Assembly (NCBI GenBank): GCA_934792465.1
Contig: CAKVOK010000005.1
Location: forward strand, 1 to 64,000
Source: an uncultured Clostridia bacterium
GTDB taxonomy: Bacteria; Bacillota; Clostridia; RUG12999
Length of the DNA stretch: 64,000 nt
Reading direction: 5' to 3'
Part shown: positions 16,447 to 25,110 of the stretch, one piece after another
Position numbering within the stretch: position 1 is the stretch's first letter
Layout of the letters: each line of letters starts with the position of its first letter
Notes under the pieces: model-generated
The model's database searches: none
Told to the model about the DNA's origin: nothing
Seen by the model: only the letters and a program-made list of their open reading frames with translations
Program-made: the position numbers and the translations under genes

Positions 16447-16884
16447 TCACTCCGATGTTTCGATATACTCCGGCGGAACACCCAAAATATCCGACAATTC
16501 GGGTGTATATTCCGCAAGACGTTTGTCCGTTACTATGCTCTTGATTTTGCCGTTTTCCGTCGTCACCTCCGTATCCTTTATATTTATGTTTTTCTTCTTT
16601 GCAAAATCGGCAACTGCGCCGCACACAGCGGATTTAACCTTTTCGGCGGCGTATTCGTCATAGATTTTCGCCGCTTCATTATTAATTGTATATTCGTTTG
16701 TATATAAATTTATGTCAAAATCTTTCAACTTTGATACCGGCGACAGGACAATCCCCATTAAAATTGCGGATATTACAAATTTCACGGTGTTTTTCACCGC
16801 TCCTTTCGGAATTATTGCCATAAGCATCGAACCCGTCAGAATAAAAGCCGTTATCAGCATGATATAATTTTTGAATTTCTCCAT
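16447..16884 (-). CDS. spoIIIAF: stage III sporulation protein AF
   Basis: About 145 residues starting MEKFKNYIMLITAF, with two N-terminal membrane helices (IMLITAFILTGSMLMAII and VKFVISAILMGIVLSPVSKL) and a soluble C-terminal domain containing IKDTEVTTENGKI. Length and topology fit SpoIIIAF of the channel complex. The start at 16884 has AAAGGG 8 nt upstream; the frame is open further but begins without a ribosome-binding site. Confidence 0.85.
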   Translation of the reverse strand: MEKFKNYIMLITAFILTGSMLMAIIPKGAVKNTVKFVISAILMGIVLSPVSKLKDFDINLYTNEYTINNEAAKIYDEYAAEKVKSAVCGAVADFAKKKNINIKDTEVTTENGKIKSIVTDKRLAEYTPELSDILGVPPEYIETSE

Positions 16885-16909
16885 ATATGTAACCCTTTCA
16901 AGCTTAAAA

Positions 16910-18007
16910 TCACATTGCGGCAATCATTCCGGCGCATACAATAAACATTATCGCCGAGGACACCACAGCCGCAAGCATAATCCTAAGCACTGCGGAAAAT
17001 CCGTCCGTCAGCCGCAAAATCCGCTTATCCGCAACAGGTGCAAGCAATGCCGAAGTCAGGCTATAGAGAATAAGCACGGCGGAAATCTTAATAAGCGGTA
17101 CAAGACTTATATAAAGTATTGCAATCACGCCCCCTGCACCGACTGCTCCTTTTATAAGCCTTGAACAGGCTATAACGGTATCAAGCGTATCGGAAACCAC
17201 ACCGCCCACAATCGGAATAAAGCTTCCCGCCATGAATTTTGCGGTTTTGCCGAGTACATTGTCGGCACAGCCGGCGGCAAGTACAAATATGCTCAAAAGT
17301 CCCGTAAAAATCACCATAATTATCCCAATGCACCATATAACGAATTTTTGCAGCGACCGTTCCAGTTCGGACAGGCTGAATTCCGCCGAAAGGCTGTTCA
17401 CACCGCACAGCATAAGCATACACGTACATATCGGCATAAGCACGTTGATAAACACTTCTATTATCCCCGTTATCGCCACTATCGACGAGCTTACAAGAAT
17501 ACAGCGTGAAACTCCTCCTGCCCCTGCCATAAGTCCGCCGAGTACAGGCACTGCCGCCGCCATGAATACTTTCATCGCTTCCATAGCTTCAATCCCGACG
17601 TTCAGTACCTCCGATACAGCTTTGTAGCCTATTGAAAAAACCGTAACACAGCACACGTAAAACGTTACGTCAAGAAACTTTTCATTCCCGGCACAGCTTA
17701 TTATGCCCAGGCAGAAAACAGCCGCCGCAATACCTGTTATGCCTGCTATATTGTCATATATCTCACTGAACAGCAGCTTGAAAATATTTCCGATTATTTC
17801 GTTCGGATTGAAATTCGCGCCGCCCTGCGAAAATTTTTTCACCGTATCTCTAAAACTGAATTCCGAATCAAATTTTTTCGCTTCAAGCGTATATTGCTCC
17901 AATGCGTCCGCACCCGACATTTCATATTGCTCGTCCGCCTGCGAGGCGTATGCGGCAAACATAAAAAATATTAAAAATGCCGATATACATAAAATTACTT
18001 TTTTCAT
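16910..18007 (-). CDS. spoIIIAE: stage III sporulation protein AE
   Basis: About 365 residues with a signal sequence (VILCISAFLIFFMFAAYASQA), an extracellular segment, and multiple hydrophobic helices (AVFCLGIISCAG, AAVPVLGGLMAGAGG, IIMVIFTGLLSIFVLAAGCA, GSFIPIVGGVVSDTLDTVIA). The last motif is highly conserved in SpoIIIAE. A polytopic member of the SpoIIIA-Q secretion channel. ATG at 18007, AAAAGGG 6 nt upstream. Confidence 0.9.
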   Translation of the reverse strand: MKKVILCISAFLIFFMFAAYASQADEQYEMSGADALEQYTLEAKKFDSEFSFRDTVKKFSQGGANFNPNEIIGNIFKLLFSEIYDNIAGITGIAAAVFCLGIISCAGNEKFLDVTFYVCCVTVFSIGYKAVSEVLNVGIEAMEAMKVFMAAAVPVLGGLMAGAGGVSRCILVSSSIVAITGIIEVFINVLMPICTCMLMLCGVNSLSAEFSLSELERSLQKFVIWCIGIIMVIFTGLLSIFVLAAGCADNVLGKTAKFMAGSFIPIVGGVVSDTLDTVIACSRLIKGAVGAGGVIAILYISLVPLIKISAVLILYSLTSALLAPVADKRILRLTDGFSAVLRIMLAAVVSSAIMFIVCAGMIAAM

Positions 18008-18019
18008 ACGCAACCCTTT

Positions 18020-18397
18020 TCATATGCTTGAAATTATCCTGAACAAATGCCGTATCACCGGCAGTGCCGCCGTTATTACCATAATTCTGCCGGCAATCTC
18101 CACTTTCGCCGCCATTCCGCTCTGTCCGCTGTCACGGCATATTGCTGCGCATATCACGGTTATGGCGGAAATTCCCGTCACCTTGAACATTATTATAATA
18201 TAATCGCTGTCTATCCCTGCGGACTGCGCCATTGCGTTTATATTTCCGAACAAATCCGATATATAAGGCATGACAGACGTCATAATAATTATTCCGCCTG
18301 CCGACGCAAGCAGTGTGGAAATTTCGGGACGTTGCCGCACCGTCATGCACAAAATGCAGGTTATAACGGCGGCTATTCCTATCTGAATTATATTCAT
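18020..18397 (-). CDS. spoIIIAD: stage III sporulation protein AD
   Basis: 125 residues, almost wholly hydrophobic with about four membrane helices (IIQIGIAAVITCILCM, LLASAGGIIIMTSVMPYISDLF, IIIMFKVTGISAITVICAAICRDSGQSGMA). The RDSGQ segment is the family hallmark. One bp from spoIIIAC, which it resembles in sequence and probably partners. Confidence 0.88.
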   Translation of the reverse strand: MNIIQIGIAAVITCILCMTVRQRPEISTLLASAGGIIIMTSVMPYISDLFGNINAMAQSAGIDSDYIIIMFKVTGISAITVICAAICRDSGQSGMAAKVEIAGRIMVITAALPVIRHLFRIISSI

Positions 18398-18398
18398 A

Positions 18399-18593
18399 TC
18401 ACAATCCGAAAAGCTGCTGAATCGTATCGAACAGCCCTTTTACCTCTTTCATTATCATCATAAGCACAACAATCAGCCCGGCTATCGTTGTGAACAGCGC
18501 CTGGTCGTCACGTCCCGAACGCACGAGCAGCTGCTGGAGTGCGGCGACCGTTATGCCTATCGCCGCAATTTTAAACACTAAGCTTATATCCAT
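18399..18593 (-). CDS. spoIIIAC: stage III sporulation protein AC
   Basis: 64 residues, the usual length. Two membrane helices flanking LLVRSGRDDQALFTT, which aligns with the RDxG/Q motif of SpoIIIAD. Small membrane subunit of the sporulation channel; immediately precedes spoIIIAD. Confidence 0.9.
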   Translation of the reverse strand: MDISLVFKIAAIGITVAALQQLLVRSGRDDQALFTTIAGLIVVLMMIMKEVKGLFDTIQQLFGL

Positions 18594-18604
18594 TGTTTTT
18601 CTCC

Positions 18605-19090
18605 CTAAACAAGCAGCACGGCAAGTCCGATTCCGGCAAAAAAGCTGAGCGATCTATACATCTTCCCGTCGTTTTTCTCTGTCTGTTTTGCCTCTTTGAG
18701 ATTTTCTTCCAGCAGATTTTTTATATAATCAAGAAAGCTTATCTGCTCATCCGCAAGCTTCTCGCCAAGTCCGCAGCCCAGCTTATTCAGCACAAGAATA
18801 TCTTTTTTCGAAAGGTATTTCATACGGCTTATTTCTCGTTTCCATTCTTTCGTATCTCCGCTCTGTATGTTCTCAAAAAACGGCCGCAGCGTACCGCCGT
18901 TTTTGCCAATTTCTTTATATATGCCGTCCAGCGGCGTCTTAAACTGTGCTATATTGCACTGCATAAGCTTAACTGCGCCAATCCATTCGAGCAGAACTTT
19001 CACTCTGCCCGAAAGCTCCTTTGAAATTTCGATTCCCACAGCCGTACACGTTCCCACAATTACAAAAAATCCTATAATCTTTATAAACAT
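18605..19090 (-). CDS. spoIIIAB: stage III sporulation protein AB
   Basis: 161 residues with an N-terminal membrane segment (IIGFFVIVGTCTAVGIEIS), a helical middle resembling type II secretion GspF-like helices (VKLMQCNIAQFKTPL, LGCGLGEKLADEQISFLDYI) and a C-terminal membrane helix (LSFFAGIGLAVLLV). Overlaps spoIIIAA by 10 bp. Confidence 0.88.
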   Translation of the reverse strand: MFIKIIGFFVIVGTCTAVGIEISKELSGRVKVLLEWIGAVKLMQCNIAQFKTPLDGIYKEIGKNGGTLRPFFENIQSGDTKEWKREISRMKYLSKKDILVLNKLGCGLGEKLADEQISFLDYIKNLLEENLKEAKQTEKNDGKMYRSLSFFAGIGLAVLLV

Positions 19091-19938
19091 CGTATCATCT
19101 CCTCAACAGTTCCGCTTCCGTGTTTTTTACTCAATACAACGGCTTTTTCAAAACAGGAATAAAGCCGCCCGCTTTTTTTCTTCACATCATCCGAATTAAA
19201 CCCATGTATGCTCGCTATAACGCTCACGCCGGAATATACGGCGTTTTGAATAGCTTCAGCATCATCATCGTTTCCGATTTCATCGGTTATAATAACGTCA
19301 ATTCCCATACTGCGTATCATCATGTTCATTGCCGCAGCTTTCGGTACGCCGTCCATGACAACGGAGAGCGTTCCCGTATCGAATGCGCTTCCCCCTATCT
19401 CGCTCCGTTCGTCCGCAATTCCCACTTTATGCCTTTTGCCGAGAATACGTGCAATATCTCTCAGCATTGTGGTTTTTCCGCAGCCGGGCGGCGATATTAT
19501 AAGCGTATTCGATATTTTATCCGCTTCGCATACAAAGCCGATAATATTTTCCGCACACCCGGGTATTTCGTGCGAAATTCTGACGTTCAGCGCAGATATA
19601 TCTTTTATATATGTAAGCTTTCCGCCTTTCACAACGCCTTTTCCGCATATGCCTATTCTGTGACAGCCGTCAATCGTAATAAATCCCTTGCGGATTTCTT
19701 CTTCATATGCATATACGGAATTGTCACAGGCTTTTTTAAATATCAGATTCAGCATATTCGGGGTACATACTGCGGCATTCTCGGCAGTCGCCGAAATATC
19801 CCCGCATTCACTTATAAAAAATATTTTTCCGTTTATCCCGACGGAAATCGGTTTGCCGCACACGAAACGTATTTCCTCCGGATTGTATTTCAGAAATACG
19901 TTCAAAATATTATTCGGCAATAATTCTTGTATTATCAT
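19081..19938 (-). CDS. spoIIIAA: stage III sporulation protein AA, ATPase
   Basis: About 285 residues. AAA/secretion-type ATPase powering the SpoIIIA channel: Walker A SPPGCGKTTMLRDIAR, Walker B-like IDVIITDEIG, and the KVGIADERSEIGG segment typical of SpoIIIAA. First gene of the operon. GGAG lies 9 nt before the ATG at 19938; an ATG 6 nt and a TTG 9 nt further upstream (19944, 19947) are too close to it. Expression should be mother-cell, sigma-E dependent. Confidence 0.92.
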   Translation of the reverse strand: MIIQELLPNNILNVFLKYNPEEIRFVCGKPISVGINGKIFFISECGDISATAENAAVCTPNMLNLIFKKACDNSVYAYEEEIRKGFITIDGCHRIGICGKGVVKGGKLTYIKDISALNVRISHEIPGCAENIIGFVCEADKISNTLIISPPGCGKTTMLRDIARILGKRHKVGIADERSEIGGSAFDTGTLSVVMDGVPKAAAMNMMIRSMGIDVIITDEIGNDDDAEAIQNAVYSGVSVIASIHGFNSDDVKKKSGRLYSCFEKAVVLSKKHGSGTVEEMIRCL

Positions 19939-19960
19939 TGGCATCAACTCCGTTTATTAA

Positions 19961-19990
19961 AATATATTGAGCTTTGTCCCAAAATATTAC
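19961..19990 (-). promoter_or_regulatory. candidate sigma-E promoter of spoIIIA
   Basis: On the minus strand GTAATATT is followed after 13 nt by CAATATATT, a fair match to the sigma-E pattern (KMATATT, 14-15 nt, CATACAHT). Placed about 25 bp before the spoIIIAA start. The -10 is imperfect; this rests mainly on the expected regulation of the operon. Confidence 0.3.
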
Positions 19991-20051
19991 ACAAAAGCGG
20001 AGCAAGAAAAAAAATAAGATTAAAATATAAATCGAAATCTGAAATTCAGGC

Positions 20052-20081
20052 AAAAAAAATATTCTTCGGAAAAACCGAAGA
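20052..20081 (-). terminator. terminator of the tRNA-Thr/tRNA-Tyr transcript
   Basis: ATTCTTCGG (20061-20069) pairs with CCGAAGAAT around a 5-nt A loop; on the minus strand it is followed by eight T residues. It lies 7 bp after the CCA end of tRNA-Tyr. Confidence 0.85.
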
Positions 20082-20087
20082 ATATTT

Positions 20088-20172
20088 TGGTGGGAGATGG
20101 TGGATTCGGACCACCGAAGCTATAAGCAACAGATTTACAGTCTGCCCCCTTTGGCCACTCGGGAAATCTCCC
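20088..20172 (-). tRNA. tRNA-Tyr (GTA anticodon)
   Basis: 85 nt with encoded CCA. Acceptor GGGAGAT pairs with ATCTCCC. The anticodon loop reads CTGTAAA (anticodon GTA), a long class II variable arm (GCTTATAGCTTC region) is present, and the T loop reads GGTCCGAATCC. Four bp downstream of tRNA-Thr in the same transcript. Confidence 0.95.
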
Positions 20173-20175
20173 ATA

Positions 20176-20251
20176 TGGAGCTGGTAATGGGACTCGAACC
20201 TACAACCTGCTGATTACAAATCAGCTGCTCTGCCAATTGAGCTATACCAGC
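20176..20251 (-). tRNA. tRNA-Thr (TGT anticodon)
   Basis: 76 nt with encoded CCA. Acceptor GCTGGTA pairs with TACCAGC, the D arm contains AGCTCAATTGGCAGAGC, anticodon stem-loop CTGATTTGTAATCAG (anticodon TGT), T arm GGTTCGAGTCC. First of two tRNAs after a consensus promoter. Confidence 0.95.
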
Positions 20252-20284
20252 ACTTTTTTCGCTGTCGTTTCGGACGACTTGTTT

Positions 20285-20313
20285 ATTATACCACAAATAA
20301 ATCCCTTTGTCAA
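20285..20313 (-). promoter_or_regulatory. consensus sigma-A promoter of the tRNA pair
   Basis: Minus strand TTGACA (20313-20308), 17-nt spacer ending TGG, then TATAAT (20290-20285). Perfect in both boxes with an extended -10, as expected for a tRNA operon. Confidence 0.9.
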
Positions 20314-20460
20314 GCTTTTTTTTGAAAAAATTTAAATTTTTTTGAATTTTTTTGTGTTTCGGCGCATATACCGAGAATATTTCATGTTTTTTCGGAATAT
20401 TCTATACTGTATGATATTAAAAATTTTGCCGTATATTCGGCAGAAAAGGAGTTTCGCCAT

Positions 20461-20932
20461 GAGAAACATATCCAAAAAGTCAAAAGCTTATATTATTTCT
20501 GTTGCGGCGGCTCTCGCCGTCGGGGTGCTTTCCGCACTCTTTACCATGGGAAACATGGACGTATATCAAAAGATTAACAAGCCGCCTCTTTCTCCTCCGT
20601 CCTTTCTTTTCCCCGTTATATGGGCAATCCTCTATATACTTATGGGAATAAGTGCGGCCATGGTATATCTTTCAAACCGTCCCGGAAAAAGCTCCGCACT
20701 TCTGACATACGGCATTTCGCTTGCTGTAAACTTTTTCTGGAGCATTATATTTTTTAATATGGAAGCATATACCTTTGCTTTTATATGGCTTGTATTTCTT
20801 CTGATACTTATAATATATACGATAAAGCAATATCGGAGTATATCTCCTGCGGCGGCATATCTGCAAATACCGTATCTTCTTTGGGTGGCATTTGCCGGAT
20901 ATCTGAATTTTGTGATTGCGGTTTTAAACTGA
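20461..20932 (+). CDS. TspO/MBR family protein
   Basis: 157 residues from MRNISKKSKAYIISVAAA, AAAGGAG 7 nt upstream. Five membrane helices and the family signature: KINKPPLSPPSFLFPVIW near the N-terminus (conserved PPxxPPxxxFPxxW), YILMGISAAM, NFFWSIIFF. TspO proteins bind tetrapyrroles or cholesterol and take part in stress responses; the role in Clostridia is not defined. Flanked by a terminator and transcribed alone. Confidence 0.88.
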
Positions 20933-20968
20933 TTTCAGCGGAACGGTCATGCGCCGTTCCGCTGAAAT
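20932..20968. terminator. terminator between tspO and the ParB-like gene
   Basis: A 15-bp perfect stem (ATTTCAGCGGAACGG / CCGTTCCGCTGAAAT) with a 7-nt loop, overlapping the tspO stop. It is followed on the plus strand by TATTCTATTCT; weak U-tract but very stable stem. May serve both converging genes. Confidence 0.65.
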
Positions 20969-21039
20969 TATTCTATTCTCGAAGGGATTTCCACATACAT
21001 TGTCTTGCTTTATGCGGTCTGTGCATTTTTATAAAGCCC

Positions 21040-21807
21040 CTATTTTGCGATTTTTATTGTATACTCTATATATTCGTCCGTTTCGGTGTGCGTTTCCGTT
21101 GCGTTATTTCCTGCCTTCTTAATCATCTTAACCGCCGCATTGATTGTATTTTCATATACCTTTGCATTTTTTACAATCTGCTTGCGGATAGTTTCGGATT
21201 TCGGTTTCATCTTTTCATGTATCATATCAAGCACGGCCGTTTTAAGCTTTGCGGAATCCTCGCACGAAAGCGCTTCTTCCCTTTCCTCGTCCGTTTCGAG
21301 CATAAGCAGCAGCTTCGCCTGTTCCGGCGTAAGATTCTTTTCCTTTATGCTGTTTTTTATATCCTCCGAAAAGGACGCAATCCGCACCTTATCCGCCGTT
21401 GTTTTTTCGTCTTCGCCGAGCTTCCCGGCAAGCTCCTTTATGCTCATGCCACGTTTCATAATAATTCTTTTATACGCTTCGCCCTCATCTATATACGAAA
21501 TATTTTTTCTCTGCAAATTCTCGCAGATTGCACACAAATCCGCCGTATCCTCCTTTATATTCCCGTAGACAACGGCAGGTATTTTGTTCAATCCGGCGAG
21601 CCTCGCCGCACGTATACGCCGTTCCCCGGCAATCAGCATATATTTTTTTCCGCATTTTCTCACCGTAACCGGATTTAAAATTCCGCAGGATTTTATAGAC
21701 CCGGCAAGTGCCTCAAGCTCCTTTGGGTCGTACTCCTTTCGCACACCGTTTTTATTCTGAAGTATATCGTCCGCATTCAAATATGCAATCTTTATTTCCC
21801 TGAACAT
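21040..21807 (-). CDS. ParB/Spo0J/Noc-family protein
   Basis: 255 residues starting MFREIKIAYL at 21807, with GGGAG 8-9 nt upstream. ParB/Sulfiredoxin-like domain: LEALAGSIKSCGILNPVTVR, then LIAGERRIRAARLAG (GERRxRA motif that binds CTP in ParB) and AICENLQRKNISYIDEGEAY, followed by a helix-turn-helix (SIKELAGKLGEDEKTTADKVR). No parA neighbour and I see no parS-like TGTTTCACGTGAAACA palindrome here. Could be a Noc-type or orphan ParB with a regulatory role. Confidence 0.8.
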   Translation of the reverse strand: MFREIKIAYLNADDILQNKNGVRKEYDPKELEALAGSIKSCGILNPVTVRKCGKKYMLIAGERRIRAARLAGLNKIPAVVYGNIKEDTADLCAICENLQRKNISYIDEGEAYKRIIMKRGMSIKELAGKLGEDEKTTADKVRIASFSEDIKNSIKEKNLTPEQAKLLLMLETDEEREEALSCEDSAKLKTAVLDMIHEKMKPKSETIRKQIVKNAKVYENTINAAVKMIKKAGNNATETHTETDEYIEYTIKIAK

Positions 21808-21997
21808 ATTTTCATCTCCCGTATAATTTATTTCCATAATTCTATTTTACCATATTTATACATAAATTTCCACATAAATCATACAAAAAATTTTTACATT
21901 TTTCGCCCTATATTCCGAATTTAAATTGCAATATTAAAATATTCGGCAGGATTGCCCATATAATTTCAATACTTTGCACAAAAATACAGATTTTGCA

Positions 21998-22027
21998 TTG
22001 ACATATACATATTTATTATGATATAAT
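21998..22027 (+). promoter_or_regulatory. sigma-A promoter for the glycine riboswitch/agcS
   Basis: TTGACA (21998-22003), 18-nt spacer ending TGA, TATAAT (22022-22027). Located just before the riboswitch. The remaining 21838-21997 stretch is AT-rich with no gene that I can support. Confidence 0.8.
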
Positions 22028-22032
22028 ATTCG

Positions 22033-22228
22033 GTGGAACATATTTAAATGCTAAGTGACGTTTACAGGAAAGTGCATTATGCCGCCGAAGGAATTACGCT
22101 CTCAGGTGTTGATTTGTCAGCGAGGACTGTAAACCGATAGCACTCTGGAGAATCTCTTTAATGAGTGCCGAAGGTGCAAAGCGGATTTTAAATCCGATAA
22201 TCTCTCAGGCAAAAGGACAGAGGCAACC
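22033..22228 (+). ncRNA. tandem glycine riboswitch
   Basis: Two aptamer-like halves are visible. The first runs through GCCGAAGGAATTACGCTCTC and AGGACTGTAAACC to a linker with CACTCTGGAGA. The second has GAGTGCCGAAGGTGC, AATCTCTCAGGCAAAAGGAC and AGAGG. These match the conserved cores of the gcvT-type glycine riboswitch and the CTCTGGAGA linker of tandem forms. It ends about 77 nt before the agcS start. Placement before a symporter gene suggests control of glycine/alanine transport rather than glycine cleavage. Confidence 0.92.
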
Positions 22229-22305
22229 CTTATTTATATTTTAATATCTGTTGCTTCTCCGGTGTGTTATGTTTAGTAAATACACATTTTAGGAGGATTT
22301 TTTTA

Positions 22306-23724
22306 ATGGAACAATTCACAAAATTTCTTGTGGCTGTAGACGATTGGGTATGGGGTATTCCCCTTATAGTGCTTATTCTCTCGGTCGGTCTTTTTCTGAC
22401 CGTAAGGCTTAACCTTTTGCAGGTATTCCACCTGAAAAAAGCTTTGAAGTATATGCTGAAGAACGAAAAAGACGGCGAAGGCGAAGTAACAAGCTTCGGC
22501 GCACTCTGCACAGCTCTTTCCGCTACAGTCGGCACAGGTAACATAGTAGGTGTTGCAACGGCAATATGCACCGGCGGACCGGGTGCTCTCTTTTGGATGG
22601 AAGTTGCCGCATTTTTTGGAATGGCAACAAAATATGCAGAAGGACTTCTTGCAGTGCGCTACAGAAAAATAGGTGAGAACGGCAAAGTTCTCGGCGGACC
22701 TTTCTATTATATAGAAACCGGCTTCCGTGAGAAATTCGGTCTGAATTTCAAATGGCTCGCCGTAATCTTCGCATTCTTCGGCGTTTGCGTAGGTCTTATG
22801 GGTATAGGTACGTTTACACAGGTAAACGGCATCACAAGCGCAATAAACACTTGTATTCCGTCCGATGTATGGTTCACTATAGGCGATGCTAAGATTACAT
22901 ATGTAACGGCAATTTCGGGTCTTATCATAACAATCCTTGTTGCCCTCGTTGTTATAGGCGGTCTGCAGCGTATCGCAAAGGTTGCGGAGGTTCTCGTTCC
23001 GTTCATGATAGTTGCATACGTTCTCTCATGTGTTGTACTCCTGATATGCAACGCTTCAAAGATTATCCCGGCATTTGCGCTTATCATTAAAACCGCATTT
23101 ACGGGCAGTGCGCTTTGCGGCGGTGCTATAGGTACAATATTCATGGCAATGCAGAAAGGTATCGCCAGAGGTATATTCTCCAACGAATCCGGTCTCGGTT
23201 CCGCTCCTATCGCAGCGGCGGCGGCAAAGACAAAAGAGCCTGTTCGTCAGGGTCTTGTCTGCATGACAGGTACATTTATAGATACAATCATAGTATGTAC
23301 AATGACAGGTCTTGCCGTTGTTATAACCGGCGCATGGGAAACTTCGGCAACAGGCGGTGCGGATGTTACGCTTCTCGCATTTGCAGACGGTCTTTATTTC
23401 CTGCCGAAAATCGTAACGGACGTTATCCTTTCGGTTTGCCTTGCGGCGTTTGCGTTTACGACAATCCTCGGCTGGGACTACTATTCCGAAAGATGTCTTG
23501 ATTATCTGACGGGCGGAAAAGAAAAGGTTATCCTGGCTTACCGTTGGCTTTATATCATTGCCGTATTTATCGGACCTTACCTCACTGTAAAAGCAGTATG
23601 GACAATAGCCGATATTTTCAACGGTTTGATGGCTGTACCGAATATTATAGCTTTGTTTGCTCTGAGCGGCGTAATCGTAGCGGAAACAAAGACATATTTA
23701 AGCAGAAAAGATATATTAAAATAA
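22306..23724 (+). CDS. agcS: alanine/glycine:cation symporter (AGCS family)
   Basis: 472 residues from MEQFTKFLVAVDDWVWGIP; AGGAGG lies 9 nt upstream. Multi-spanning membrane protein with AGCS motifs: GALCTALSATVGTGNIVGVATAI, GPGALFWMEVAAFFGMATKYAEG, GIARGIFSNESGLGSAPIAAAAA. Imports alanine or glycine with Na+ or H+. The glycine riboswitch in its leader argues that glycine is a physiological substrate, either for uptake or for export when glycine is high. Confidence 0.93.
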   Translation: MEQFTKFLVAVDDWVWGIPLIVLILSVGLFLTVRLNLLQVFHLKKALKYMLKNEKDGEGEVTSFGALCTALSATVGTGNIVGVATAICTGGPGALFWMEVAAFFGMATKYAEGLLAVRYRKIGENGKVLGGPFYYIETGFREKFGLNFKWLAVIFAFFGVCVGLMGIGTFTQVNGITSAINTCIPSDVWFTIGDAKITYVTAISGLIITILVALVVIGGLQRIAKVAEVLVPFMIVAYVLSCVVLLICNASKIIPAFALIIKTAFTGSALCGGAIGTIFMAMQKGIARGIFSNESGLGSAPIAAAAAKTKEPVRQGLVCMTGTFIDTIIVCTMTGLAVVITGAWETSATGGADVTLLAFADGLYFLPKIVTDVILSVCLAAFAFTTILGWDYYSERCLDYLTGGKEKVILAYRWLYIIAVFIGPYLTVKAVWTIADIFNGLMAVPNIIALFALSGVIVAETKTYLSRKDILK

Positions 23725-23740
23725 TTTAAGACAATATTTA

Positions 23741-23780
23741 AAGCTGAAGACCCGGTAAAATGGGTTTTCAGCTTTTGTTT
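23741..23780 (+). terminator. terminator of agcS
   Basis: AAGCTGAAGACCC pairs with GGGTTTTCAGCTT, 8-nt loop, followed by TTTTGTTTTTTATT. 17 bp after the agcS stop. Confidence 0.85.
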
Positions 23781-23905
23781 TTTATTCATACATTCGTCAA
23801 AGTAAATTTAATTATTTTGCAGACAAACTGCAGAACTATCAAAAATTTTGCAGTCTGTTATGATAAGATGACTGATGTCAAACACATAACACTTATATCA
23901 ATATT

Positions 23906-23940
23906 AAAAGACAGGAATAGCTGCGTCTTTCCTGTCTTTT
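23906..23940. terminator. terminator after the double-cohesin gene
   Basis: AAAAGACAGGAA pairs with TTCCTGTCTTTT. T-rich on both outer sides, so it can stop transcripts from either strand. It lies 19 bp beyond the 3' end of the minus-strand cohesin gene set. Confidence 0.75.
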
Positions 23941-23958
23941 AATTAACAAATCCTATTT

Positions 23959-25089
23959 TTACAAAGTAATTTTTTTCACATCACCGATAGGCTTCAGTGC
24001 AGTCAAACTGCTCCACCACATCAATTTGGCTGTTTTAGCATTTTGGGGAGAGGATACGCTTATTTGTGTTTCGGTGTCATTAAAGCTTTTTAACGATATG
24101 AAATTTCCGCTTTCATCATAAAAGGAAACCAATATTATCCCTGTTGTATTTTCCTTGCTTGTCAATGTATAATCGACATTATTTACTTTAATGTTTACAC
24201 TCCGTCTTGATGTGATAGTTGCTTTCCCCTGTACCGAACCGACATTTACGGGATTTAAGTCACCGTCAACTATATCACCTTCATCAAACGAAACCGATAT
24301 ATCATAACTTCCTTCCGCTTCCGGCGCTGTAAATGTCAGATATGCAATAACGCCGTTGGAGTTATCAGCTTCCAAGCCGTCCCACACAAGTACAAACGGG
24401 CCGGAGGAATAGCTCCCGGGTTTTGTCATTGCCAAACTTGAAAATCCGTCTCCCTTTGTTATATTCGTTAATGCAAGGGATGTACTGTAATCAAATGTTA
24501 ATGTTGCCCCGCATATTCCTGTATTTCCGGTAATTATTACAGGAACAGTGAAGCTTTCTCCCGGCTTTGCTGTGACAGAGCCAATTGTAATTGTCGTACC
24601 CGAAACAGGTGCAGAATCTTCAACAGTGATACTTCCGTTTTTCAGAGTTACATTAACAGGCGAAAGTGTTCCGTCAACGATATCCCCCTCATCATATGAA
24701 ACATTTATACTGTATTTTCCGGAATTTGACGGTGTCTTAAATGTCAGAACTGCAATTGTTCCGTCGATGCTGTCTTCTTCTGTACCGTCCCATACAATTG
24801 TAAACGGGTTGGAAGCAATACTGCCCGGTTTTGTCATGGAAAGACTCGGAAGTGCCGAACCTTTTGTTATACCTGTTAATTGCAAACTTTTATCATAAGA
24901 AATAACTATATTTGCACCGCATATACCGCTGTTGCCCGACAATGTTATCGGTACATCTACCGTTTTGCCACCCATTGCTGTTACATCACCTATATTTATT
25001 TCGGTATTATTTGCATAAGCAGCGCTAACAGGAATAAGCAACAGGCATATAAGGAATGAAAAAATAAATGTATGTACGATTTTTTTCAT
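23959..25089 (-). CDS. secreted double-cohesin-domain protein
   Basis: 376 residues. Signal peptide (FIFSFLICLLLIPVSAAYA), then two cohesin-like domains at ~28-153 and ~168-292. Each has GDVTA-type start, a GICGANIVISYD strand, LSMTKPGS, FTIVWDG and the closing VSYDEGDIVDGTLSPVNV. The two copies are near duplicates. The ~80-residue C-terminal domain (VNNVDYTLTSKENTTGIILV) is a beta-rich module seen in Clostridial surface proteins; I do not assign it. No SLH or sortase motif, so it must be held by partner binding. Third gene of a set with the SLH-cohesin and cohesin-dockerin genes. Likely a bivalent adaptor for dockerin-bearing proteins. Confidence 0.8.
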   Translation of the reverse strand: MKKIVHTFIFSFLICLLLIPVSAAYANNTEINIGDVTAMGGKTVDVPITLSGNSGICGANIVISYDKSLQLTGITKGSALPSLSMTKPGSIASNPFTIVWDGTEEDSIDGTIAVLTFKTPSNSGKYSINVSYDEGDIVDGTLSPVNVTLKNGSITVEDSAPVSGTTITIGSVTAKPGESFTVPVIITGNTGICGATLTFDYSTSLALTNITKGDGFSSLAMTKPGSYSSGPFVLVWDGLEADNSNGVIAYLTFTAPEAEGSYDISVSFDEGDIVDGDLNPVNVGSVQGKATITSRRSVNIKVNNVDYTLTSKENTTGIILVSFYDESGNFISLKSFNDTETQISVSSPQNAKTAKLMWWSSLTALKPIGDVKKITL

Positions 25090-25110
25090 AAATGTTACCT
25101 CGCATTTTCT

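Noticed and set aside
15414..16544. 376-codon open frame on the plus strand
   Set aside because: Lies antisense to spoIIIAG/spoIIIAH, with His/Arg/Tyr/Phe-rich shadow composition and no ribosome-binding site.
19927..20187. Plus-strand open frame ending in WWIRTTEAISNRFTVCPLWPL
   Set aside because: It reads across the antisense of tRNA-Tyr; such WWIRTTE-type frames are a well-known artefact of tRNA complements.
22230..22571. 113-codon minus-strand frame over the riboswitch/agcS junction
   Set aside because: Antisense of the riboswitch end and agcS start; no ribosome-binding site and low-complexity composition.
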